Positions 33,001-39,783 of a stretch of 64,000 nucleotides of DNA are shown piece by piece. The stretch is taken from assembly GCA_937899245.1 (NCBI GenBank), contig CALDKB010000006.1:1-64000 (forward strand), written 5' to 3'. The position numbers and the translations under genes are program-made. The notes below the pieces were generated by a model that ran no database searches, was not told the origin of the DNA, and saw only the letters and a list, made by a program, of their open reading frames with translations. How positions within the stretch are numbered: the first letter of the stretch is position 1; each line of letters starts with the position of its first letter. The DNA comes from an uncultured Bacteroidales bacterium (GTDB lineage: Bacteria > Bacteroidota > Bacteroidia > Bacteroidales > ML635J-15).

Positions 33001-35108
33001 TCCGTTGTGCTCTGGATTGCATCAGCGGTAACTTGCATGTTCTTGGTTCCGAAAATGTCGTCCCATGTGTAGTAGCTGCCTTGTGCATTGTAGTAGTTCA
33101 ATGGCCATTCGCGGCCCCATCCTGATAAATATACTCGGTTGCAAACATCTACTGCAAAAGCGGTTATCGAAATGTTTGGCTTGCCTGTGTTAGTGCCGAA
33201 TTGTGTCGACCATATGACATTTGATATGTTGTTGTCGAATTTGGTAATGAATTGCCCGCTGTTTGCTACATAGTATTCGGCATTTTGCACAAGCACGGTA
33301 CCTCCGCATTTAGTCTGCCCGCAGATGTACACGTTGTCATTCTTGTCTGTCCTAACAAAATATGCATTGTCGTATGCTGGTGAACCGAAGAATGTCGATG
33401 TGAGCAGAAAAGTCCCGTTTGGGGTTATCTTGGCCACAAAGGCATCGGTACTGCCGCCGTTGAATGTTTGATTGTAGGCATTGGCTGTTGTAGGGAAATC
33501 CGATGAGACTGTACCTCCCGTAACAAATACGTTTTCTTCGTTGTCGAGCGAGATGCTGAATATTGCATCGTCGTTGCTTCCGCCAAGGTATGAACTCCAT
33601 GCTAGTTGCGAGAGGTCTGGACTAAGGCAAAAGACAACTCCGTCTTGAGCACCGCCGGATGCTGTCTGGAAGCCATCGTTTATTCCACTTGGGAAATCGG
33701 ATGAGAATGTGTTTGTGCCTACATATATGTAGGAGTTGCTGCTGACGATTACTTCACCGCGTGCGCCGTCGCCGTAATTGTAGTATAACGAGTCGTTCCC
33801 ATGCTGCTCTATATAGTTGATTCCGGTTGTCGGATCTGGCAGTGTGTATGATGTCTTGAAGTTCAAGCCGTCGTTACCGCTGCCGCCGACGTATGTGCTT
33901 CCCAGCATTTGTGAGCCGTCTTCAGAAAGTTTTGCAACAAAGATGTCGACACCGTTTGGGAATCCGATAACATTGTCGTAGGTTACATTGCTTCCGCCAT
34001 TGAATGAGCGGTCGTAGGCGTTGTTTGTCGTTGGAAAGTCGGAAGAGCCGGTTGTGCCCATAATTACAAGTTGATTGCTTTCTGTTGCAACAAGACTGTG
34101 AGGCATTTCCTGGCCGTTGTGTCCGCCTAGATAAGTTGCAAAAATGCGATTTGTCCCGTTGGCGCTGTATTTGATAATACCTATGTCGCAACCTTCCTGA
34201 TAGCTTGTGGCGTTTGGTGTCCATGGTGTTCCGCCCGCATAGGAGACTTGGTAAGCGCCATAAGAAGTTGGATATCCGGTAGAAAAGACAATGCCGCCAG
34301 AGAAAACGCAGTCCTTGTAGTCGTAAGTAGCAGTGAAGCCCCAGTTGTCGCCAGTAGAACCGGTGTATGTAGAGAATACAAGCGATGGGTCGATAATCAG
34401 GTCAAGGGACTTGTCGTAACTGTCGGGGATATTGTAGCTGACAATATTTTTTTTCAGGTTGTATTCGCAGGTAATTTTAATTGTGTCGCCATCGACAAGT
34501 TGGTACACTATAGGCGTGTATTCCATTATGTCGTGAATGCTGGTGCGTGCGACAAGCACACCGTCTTCGATGTAAAGTCCGTCGGTTCCAATGTATTCAA
34601 GTTGTATGTCCTTGTAGTTTCCGCCGGGATGCACAACAAAGTCGTATTTCAAGCCGCGTGGACTTGAAGAATAGCTGATGTCGATGTTGTCGTATATTTC
34701 ATTGTATATGACATTGCGGTATTTGCGGACATGAGATGCCCATTTCGACTGGTCGTTGCCGACGAAATAGTTGCAGTAGTCGCTTGTGGCATTGTTTTTT
34801 TCTATTCCGGCTGGACGTTTCGAACCTTTAAAGTTAATCCTGTAAGCATGTCCGCGACTTTCATGGCGCTCGTCGTGCCATTCGTAGTCGTCGTGCGTGT
34901 GAGAATGATGGCCCATCTTGATGTCTGCAATGTTAAAGGTCATGCCTTGGTCTTCGATGAATATGGCGCCGTCGTTCAGTTCCATCTTGAAGTTGACGTT
35001 CTGGTGCCACTGACCGTTGTTCTCGATGAACTCGTACTGGGCAAGCGAGATGTTTGCCACAAGTAGCAGCAATATTGAGAATAATATTTCAATGTATGTT
35101 TTTCTCAT
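30090..35108 (-). CDS. Giant T9SS-secreted adhesin-like protein with SBBP, PKD and SprB repeats
   Basis: A 1672-residue protein. The domain order is: signal peptide (1-23, ending SLAQ); an N-terminal DUF7948-type domain (about 25-235; IENNGQWHQNVNFKM); SBBP-type beta-propeller repeats (about 240-740; repeated TVSSDFPTTANAYNQTFNGG-like units); a PKD domain (about 800-880; FHWDFGDGTTSTQFNPTHTY); Ig-like segments; five SprB repeats (about 1150-1480, each with C-G/N-G-x-C and YTV-x-DANGC); and a C-terminal gliding-motility type B sorting domain (about 1585-1672; VPNAFSPNGDGNNDFF). It should cross the outer membrane by the type IX system and stay on the surface or be released. An adhesion or matrix role is inferred. 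Confidence 0.93.
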   Translation of the reverse strand: MRKTYIEILFSILLLLVANISLAQYEFIENNGQWHQNVNFKMELNDGAIFIEDQGMTFNIADIKMGHHSHTHDDYEWHDERHESRGHAYRINFKGSKRPAGIEKNNATSDYCNYFVGNDQSKWASHVRKYRNVIYNEIYDNIDISYSSSPRGLKYDFVVHPGGNYKDIQLEYIGTDGLYIEDGVLVARTSIHDIMEYTPIVYQLVDGDTIKITCEYNLKKNIVSYNIPDSYDKSLDLIIDPSLVFSTYTGSTGDNWGFTATYDYKDCVFSGGIVFSTGYPTSYGAYQVSYAGGTPWTPNATSYQEGCDIGIIKYSANGTNRIFATYLGGHNGQEMPHSLVATESNQLVIMGTTGSSDFPTTNNAYDRSFNGGSNVTYDNVIGFPNGVDIFVAKLSEDGSQMLGSTYVGGSGNDGLNFKTSYTLPDPTTGINYIEQHGNDSLYYNYGDGARGEVIVSSNSYIYVGTNTFSSDFPSGINDGFQTASGGAQDGVVFCLSPDLSQLAWSSYLGGSNDDAIFSISLDNEENVFVTGGTVSSDFPTTANAYNQTFNGGSTDAFVAKITPNGTFLLTSTFFGSPAYDNAYFVRTDKNDNVYICGQTKCGGTVLVQNAEYYVANSGQFITKFDNNISNVIWSTQFGTNTGKPNISITAFAVDVCNRVYLSGWGREWPLNYYNAQGSYYTWDDIFGTKNMQVTADAIQSTTDGMDFYVLVLNEDVSALEYATFFGELRYTSCSNSGRDHVDGGTSRFDRKGHIIQSVCASCGGCQHFPMSPTDVWASTNMSTNCNNAVFKIRIIENLADANFNPVPVGCAPYNVEFVNTSLGSSFHWDFGDGTTSTQFNPTHTYANGGTYTVTLIANEPSSCNISDTIQRVVTVVSPSPSALPDITSCPGESIIIGPNTEYPEGTTFEWISGEGISNQNLQNPSVSPTESSTYTLVAHSVCNDTLMQTVNVITPDVGIDVSNDTMICPNGTAQLSVFPSGNAVAWEWAYDNNFEHIFSTDQTIEVSPENSLTYYVRVRESECNTYATEDIRVSIHQFDYSLEPSHLICPGSQTRLTVTNNSSDVLSYQWQPNTGIIGGANTNSPTVMPATAITYTVTITNQMGCTTSDRVEISIDNISSNWGEITNNICHGYCDGTAQINAIGIPPFTYAWSNGQTESMSTQLCYGDYTVTVVDANSCTTTNSVSISEPSAILLNFTNIIEPTCDGVGYGTATVSPSGGTPGYTYQWSINDCTSATNNECLIGPNTITVTDANGCSETLTINMPSPGTLVSQTEAITNVSCYGLCDGSMSISASAGTAPYQYNWSNGEHGTQINNLCAGRYTVTIIDAENCVSHQIANISQPDSLITHITEELPILCNGDLATIYSSTYGGTPPYAFLWSYGDNTETSLNVPAGNYSIQVTDHNGCTSNAQITISQPPLLMISQIVENQLCSNNCNGRIVTTMQGGVQPYSYRWSTGESTSDIYGLCSGDYSLTITDANGCNLTSEYQIENIEYIPDLDATISSRIIYRGESVRLVAETTTSGSFDWDNEKVLDNPTIYNPIAKPNENTTFTVEFHDANNCIAIDTVSVIVKEVICGDPYIFVPNAFSPNGDGNNDFFKPFYPSSIVTEMYFAIYDRWGAVVFETNNIRSDGWNGTFKGEKLAPDVYVFWLKAKCINGEEYEHKGNVTLIR

Positions 35109-35258
35109 CCCAAAAACATCAAATCAAAAATCGGTTAAAGATAATAGTTTGTCTTGAAATGCAAGTGCTGTTTCTTAAAAAATATGTTTTGTGTGTCTTA
35201 AAAAATGTGTCTTGGGCTAAAAAATCATATAGTTACAAAATTGTTGGCAAATTTTACA

Positions 35259-35266
35259 TACCTTTG
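35259..35266 (+). promoter_or_regulatory. -7 element of Yip1-smpB-plsY operon
   Basis: TACCTTTG matches TAnnTTTG, 19 bases before the ATG at 35286. A TTG occurs at 35241-35243 but with a short spacer (15 bp). Confidence 0.5.
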
Positions 35267-35285
35267 CAAGATTTTGGGATAGTAT

Positions 35286-35861
35286 ATGGCTGTAAAAGGT
35301 GTCATAGGAAAAATGGTAAAGGTGATGGCTAACCCTCGTCTTTTCTGGCAACGATATGATTTTGAATCGTTGTCGGCCAAGGACTTGCATGGGAAAGTAT
35401 ATCCGCTTATCATATTGGTATTTTTCCTTATTACGCTTTTCGGGTCTGCACTTAATAATATGGCCGACAATGGATTCATGCTTGTTTTGTTCGATGTCTT
35501 TGTTACTTGTGTCCTGCTGTCGGCGGCATACGTGTTGTCTGCATTCCTCCAGTATAAGGTTTGTAATTTCTACGAGCAGATATCTTATGTGAAGGCTGCG
35601 GTATATTCTTTGATGGGCATCATGCCGTATTATCTCATCTATGCACTTCTATCGATATTCCCGAGTTTGTTTTTCCTTTGGGTGATGGTTGCCTATTGTC
35701 TGTTCGTCATGTACTTTGGGGCTAGGTATTTTCTGAAGATTCCGGAAGAAAAGATAATGATATTTGTAATCTTGTCTGTCATAATAAATTTGTTTGGCAT
35801 TGTGCTGGTGAGAATGTTCGATGTTATTATTATTGATATGGCATTTAATATTGTAGGATGA
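35286..35861 (+). CDS. Yip1-family membrane protein
   Basis: A 191-residue protein with five predicted TM segments and an N-terminal amphipathic start (NPRLFWQRYDFESLSAKDL), the pattern of the Yip1/YIF domain family in Bacteroidota. Function in bacteria is unknown; eukaryotic members act in vesicle traffic. Its stop overlaps the smpB start by 4 bases (ATGA), so it is the first gene of a Yip1-smpB-plsY operon. Confidence 0.85.
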   Translation: MAVKGVIGKMVKVMANPRLFWQRYDFESLSAKDLHGKVYPLIILVFFLITLFGSALNNMADNGFMLVLFDVFVTCVLLSAAYVLSAFLQYKVCNFYEQISYVKAAVYSLMGIMPYYLIYALLSIFPSLFFLWVMVAYCLFVMYFGARYFLKIPEEKIMIFVILSVIINLFGIVLVRMFDVIIIDMAFNIVG

Positions 35862-36307
35862 AAAAAATAGAATATAGAAATAAGAAAGCTTCGTTCAAGT
35901 TCGAGTTTATCGAAAAGTATACTGCTGGCATCGTGCTTACAGGAACCGAGATAAAATCGATAAGGGACGGAAAAATTAATTTTACTGATTCGTACTGTAT
36001 TTTCAAGGAAGGCGAGTTGTGGGTGACTTCGGTGCATATTTCGGAGTATTCGCTTGGCACTTGCAACAATCATGATCCGAAACGCGACCGCAAATTGTTG
36101 CTAAACCGCAGGGAATTGCTCAAGTTGCAGAAAAAAGTTGCCGAAAAGGGACTTACAATTGTGCCTGTATGTCTTTTCCTTAACGAAGTCGGCATTGCCA
36201 AGCTTGAAATTGCATTGGCGCGAGGCAAGAAACTTCACGACAAGCGTGAGGATATTAAGGAACGTGATAGTAAACGTGATTTGGATAGAACTAAAAAAAT
36301 GAATTAA
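35858..36307 (+). CDS. smpB: SsrA-binding protein
   Basis: A 149-residue RNA-binding protein needed for tmRNA-mediated ribosome rescue. Conserved are RNKKASFKFEFIEKYTAGIV, LTGTEIKSIRDGKINFTDSY, RDRKLLLNRRELLKLQ and the basic C-terminal tail beginning near GKKLHDKREDIKERDSK that enters the decoding centre. Length is normal for SmpB. It sits between a Yip1 gene (4-base overlap) and plsY (1-base gap). Confidence 0.97.
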   Translation: MKKIEYRNKKASFKFEFIEKYTAGIVLTGTEIKSIRDGKINFTDSYCIFKEGELWVTSVHISEYSLGTCNNHDPKRDRKLLLNRRELLKLQKKVAEKGLTIVPVCLFLNEVGIAKLEIALARGKKLHDKREDIKERDSKRDLDRTKKMN

Positions 36308-36308
36308 C

Positions 36309-36989
36309 ATGGAAATACTTATAATAATTGCATTGGCGGTAATTGCCTATCTGATGGGTTCGTTCAGTTCGGCATTGTGGTATGGCAGATGGTTTCATGG
36401 TATCGACATAAGGGAACATGGCAGCAAGAATGCCGGTTCGACAAACGTATTGCGGGTGCTAGGATGGAAGTGCGCCATTCCGGTATTTGTTACCGATGTG
36501 CTCAAGAGTTTTATTCCGGCAATGTTCTTCGTTATGCTGCTTAATGTTATTATGCCAGAACTTGCAGAAGATTATGTTGCCAAGGTAAAAGGTTCCGAGG
36601 TTTATTATCTGCTTCAGCTTCTTTTCGGCATGATGGCCATTGTAGGTCATATTTTCCCGATTTTCTCAGGTTTCAGGGGCGGTAAGGGCGTAGCTTCGAT
36701 GCTTGGCATTGTTCTCGCACTCGATCCGCTGGCAGCTGCATTGGCATTGGCTGTATTTATTATTGTGGTGCTTTGCACTAAGATAGTTTCCGTTTCTTCG
36801 ATGTCGGCTGGCGTTTCGTTCCCAATAATTGTTTTTCTCATGAGTTTGTGCAGAGGCAACGGCTATAGCATTACTTTGACGGTGTTTTCTATCATTGTTG
36901 CTGTGTTGCTTCTGATAACGCACAAGAAGAATATTAAGCGTTTGATTAAGGGCGAAGAACCTAAGATTACGGTGGGGAAGAAGAAGTAG
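36309..36989 (+). CDS. plsY: Glycerol-3-phosphate acyltransferase PlsY
   Basis: A 226-residue membrane enzyme that moves acyl groups from acyl-phosphate to glycerol-3-phosphate at the start of phospholipid synthesis. The three catalytic motifs are present: MGSFSSALWYGRW, HGSKNAGSTNVLRVLG and GHIFPIFSGFRGGKGVA. It has five or six TM segments. The protein is slightly longer than usual because of an insertion near residues 80-95 (ELAEDYVAKVKGSEVYYLLQ). It is the last gene of the operon; a hairpin region follows. Confidence 0.95.
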   Translation: MEILIIIALAVIAYLMGSFSSALWYGRWFHGIDIREHGSKNAGSTNVLRVLGWKCAIPVFVTDVLKSFIPAMFFVMLLNVIMPELAEDYVAKVKGSEVYYLLQLLFGMMAIVGHIFPIFSGFRGGKGVASMLGIVLALDPLAAALALAVFIIVVLCTKIVSVSSMSAGVSFPIIVFLMSLCRGNGYSITLTVFSIIVAVLLLITHKKNIKRLIKGEEPKITVGKKK

Positions 36990-37053
36990 CTTTTTGATAT
37001 CTAGACTTATATGGAGATAATGGCTGTTGTTGAAAAGCCATTGGTTATAAAAT

Positions 37054-37090
37054 AAAAAAAAATTGCCCTATAGGAGAAGGGCAATTCTTT
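37054..37090. terminator. Bidirectional terminator
   Basis: The 9-bp stem AATTGCCCT (37061-37069) with AGGGCAATT (37078-37086) is preceded by a long A tract, so it terminates minus-strand transcripts best (gene ending at 37187). It may also serve plsY. A second, weaker hairpin (TGGCT/AGCCA) lies at 37021-37040. Confidence 0.75.
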
Positions 37091-37186
37091 AACTATTCCT
37101 TTTTTGACTGATTTAGGAATTATATCATATCTTCAATTTTACTTATAATCATTCATTAGGCAGAAGATATGTATGCATTGAGATTA

Positions 37187-37705
37187 TTACTTGCTACTTT
37201 TTATTGCATCAACTAAAACACTAGTTTGTGCCTCGGCAACTTTTCTGTTGATAGTGTCGTCTAGTCGGTTTGAAATCAGTTTGTTGAAGGCGTTTTCGGC
37301 TTCTTCGATCTTACTTTTTTGGAAAATGAAAGCTTTAACATGATATACTTTACCGGAAGTGCAGTTAAGATTTAAGCTCAATTGGAAAGAGTCAATTATA
37401 GCAACAGCACCAAGGATAATCAAGATTATTCCTAATATGAAAACTTCAGCTTCAATCATACAAAAGATGCCTATGCCTGCTTCAATAACACCCCAGAGCA
37501 AATTTTTGAAAGACAACTTAAATTCACTGTCGACAGATGAAGCCTGTGTAATAGGGATGCTGTTCTTTTTTGCTCCAAGTGGAATTAATCCAAGAATTGT
37601 GTTTGGAGTTTTGAATTTAATAAAATTTTCTTCGCATTCAATAGTTGACTTTAACCATACATAAAGCAAAGATGTTAGAAACGTAAACTTTGTTGAATTG
37701 TTCAT
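37187..37705 (-). CDS. Membrane protein of unknown function
   Basis: A 172-residue protein with two adjacent hydrophobic segments in the middle (LLWGVIEAGIGIFCMIEAEVF and ILGIILIILGAVAIIDSFQL, each shorter than twenty residues in the core). Soluble parts flank them, and a C-terminal helix carries many Ala and Asp/Glu. The N-terminal part (NFIKFKTPNTILGLIPLGAK) resembles a PH-like membrane-proximal strand pattern. There is no signal peptide. It is divergent from the kinase pseudogene and transcribed alone. I recognise no family. Confidence 0.7.
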   Translation of the reverse strand: MNNSTKFTFLTSLLYVWLKSTIECEENFIKFKTPNTILGLIPLGAKKNSIPITQASSVDSEFKLSFKNLLWGVIEAGIGIFCMIEAEVFILGIILIILGAVAIIDSFQLSLNLNCTSGKVYHVKAFIFQKSKIEEAENAFNKLISNRLDDTINRKVAEAQTSVLVDAIKSSK

Positions 37706-37779
37706 TTTGTAAAAATTTTAATTGTTAAATAATTTTGATTTTATCTTTCGGCACAAAAGTATACTAATAGATAATTGCA

Positions 37780-37799
37780 TTTTGGTCCGTTTTGGTCCG
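37780..37799. repeat. Tandem TTTTGGTCCG pair
   Basis: Two perfect adjacent copies of TTTTGGTCCG lie 12 bases upstream of the -33 element of the kinase promoter. Position and arrangement are those of a possible operator. Confidence 0.45.
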
Positions 37800-37811
37800 A
37801 ATAAAAATCTC

Positions 37812-37842
37812 TTGTGTTCGGTTTCGTAAAGTGTTATCTTTG
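37812..37842 (+). promoter_or_regulatory. Promoter of kinase gene
   Basis: TTG (37812-37814), a 20-bp spacer and TATCTTTG (37835-37842) fit the Bacteroidota promoter. The expected start of transcription is within a few bases of the ATG at 37851, so the message would be almost leaderless. Confidence 0.7.
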
Positions 37843-37850
37843 CAAAAATT

Positions 37851-39076
37851 ATGGAAAAATCGGATTTGTCATCGACTTCAACCTCTGGTGTAGTAACATC
37901 AACGTTTGAAAGTATATCAAACGAGTTTGTTTCTCATACTGAAATGCATTCGGTTGGTTTTAACCGTTTGTATAAGGCGCAGCGTTATGGCAAGTGGTAT
38001 GTGTTGAAAGGTTTGTCGCCGGAATTTGCCAACGAACCTTATTTGCAAAGGAGTTTGAACTTGGCACTCAACTCGACCTTCAGAATATTGCACGAACAAT
38101 AGGATTTGAATATGACGAACTTGTAGGATATTGTATCGTAATTGAGTACGTAGACGGTTGTTCTCTTCGCGATTTTCTTAAAACAAAACCATCGGTCTCG
38201 GAGAGACGAAAGATTGTTGCTGAATTGCTTGATGCAATGTCTTATTACCATGAAAAACAGATAATCCACCGCGATCTTAAGCCCGACAATATTATGATTA
38301 CGCGGAATGGGCACAATGTGAAGATTATTAATTTTGGTTTGGCCGATTCCGATTATCATGAAATTTTAAAGCAGCCAGCTGGAACAAACAAATATGCAGC
38401 TCCCGAGCAAATGGCAGGAACTCCTCCTGTAGATTGCCGAGCTGATATCTATGCTTTTGGATTGATTCTAAAGCAAATATTCCCTCGATGGTATTCTCCT
38501 GTTGTTCGCAAGTGCACTCGTTTAAACCGTGATGAGAGGTATCGTAATGCAAAAGATGTTTCAAGGCATTTTCATCGGATTACTTTATTCCCTCCAGTAT
38601 TATTATCTGTAATGCTAGTTGTGTCGTTGCTATTTTTTGCATTAGTGCCAAGATTTGGTGAAAATGGTTTCGCTTGGCAGAATATGATAACGAAAACAGA
38701 TACTGTTATGGTAGTAAAAAAAGTTACTACTCTGCTCGATGATTCTGTCGTTGCTGAAATGAAATATAAATTAGATTCTCTATTCCAACCATTTTGGGAG
38801 ATGTATGAATCTTCAAGCAATAAGGGCAAAGTTTATTGGAAATGTATAGCGCTAATGCCGACTGAAGCAGGTACAATGACTGAAAAAGGATTTGTTACCC
38901 CCAAAAAATCTATTTTAGATTTTTTAAAAGAGCAATATCCGCAATGCAAAGATATGGATGATGACTTGAATGAACTATATGAACGTTTATTTCTTATAAG
39001 GACAACCAGATGCTCGGATAGTTTGAAAGAGGTGACGGCAAAATATGATGTCATATCTTATTTTTCTGCTCAATAG
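37851..39076 (+). pseudogene. Frameshifted Ser/Thr protein kinase with NFG in place of DFG
   Basis: Two frames make one kinase of about 408 residues. The first (37851 to about 38048) carries the glycine-loop region and the beta-3 lysine (KWYVLKGL, Lys53). The second, one base back, carries the helix C glutamate (KEFELG), HRDLKPDN (140-147), the activation segment and AAPEQ. Re-reading one A at 38048 joins them exactly, giving NEPYLQ-KEFELG, so one base is missing in an A run. The Mg-binding DFG reads NFG (Asn161). A TM segment (about residues 205-226) and an extracytoplasmic C-terminal part follow. Either it is a decaying gene or the frameshift is a sequencing error over a pseudokinase. Confidence 0.85.
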
Positions 39077-39623
39077 TACTAATTCTTCCTTTTTTCCCTG
39101 CAATAAAGAATACAGGATTCCGCCCGTTGTGAACATAATTGTCGAGATAAATCGGCTGTCCAATTAAGAAATATCCACAATGAAAAGTGTCGCCTTCGCA
39201 TAATTTTGAATTTTCCGATTTGATGACCACATAGTTACCGTCGGAAATGTGCTTTATTGTTACTCGTCTGTCTGGTGCCCACGTAATCTGAATAATAGAA
39301 TTCTTTTCGATATCAGATGAAAAAACAGCATTGCCAAGTATTGATTGCGAACTTTCGCCCTCTATTTCGTAAGTGTTTAGAAAATTTTCCCAATCCTGAA
39401 ATCCAATCGCACGAGCTAGAATAGACAATGTTGAATTCCTTATATCGCCATATCCTTCAACATATCCCCATATTCGCTTCAGTGTTGTGTTTCCTAATGT
39501 CTCTTTGCATCTTTCTTGTATTATTCCTGATAAAAATTGAAAGTCGGCAGGAGTTGAAATCTTGCGTGATATAGAGTTCTCTACCATTTTGCATAATATG
39601 TAGCGTTCTTTCTCGTAGCTCAT
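39051..39623 (-). CDS. Helix-turn-helix-like protein paired with kinase
   Basis: A 190-residue cytoplasmic protein starting at the ATG at 39623. A minus-strand TAnnTTTG-type element (39640-39647, TATTTTTG) just upstream supports this start. The N-terminal half is helical (FQFLSGIIQERCKETLGNTT, then LKRIWGYVEGYGDIRNSTLS and LARAIGFQDWENFL) and looks like a DNA-binding domain of the kind often encoded beside Bacteroidales kinases. The C-terminal half is beta-rich (IIQITWAPDRRVTIKHI). It overlaps the kinase gene tail-to-tail by 26 bases. Function is unknown; regulation by or of the kinase is inferred. Confidence 0.75.
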   Translation of the reverse strand: MSYEKERYILCKMVENSISRKISTPADFQFLSGIIQERCKETLGNTTLKRIWGYVEGYGDIRNSTLSILARAIGFQDWENFLNTYEIEGESSQSILGNAVFSSDIEKNSIIQITWAPDRRVTIKHISDGNYVVIKSENSKLCEGDTFHCGYFLIGQPIYLDNYVHNGRNPVFFIAGKKGRISTIEQKNKI

Positions 39624-39783
39624 GGTTAATGATTTTATGCAAAAATATATAATTTTTAGTATCGGAAAAAAAACAATGCAATTCAATAAGTGCAGTCTTT
39701 ATTAAAAGATTGTTAAAAGATTATGTAGCAAAGTATTCCATTGGAAAAATAAGTAATTTTGCAACCACAAAATATAATTGAGA

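Noticed and set aside
38040..38052. Programmed -1 frameshift in the kinase gene
   Set aside because: The site (TTGCAAAGG) is not a classical X-XXY-YYZ slippery heptamer and no strong downstream hairpin was seen; a lost A is simpler.
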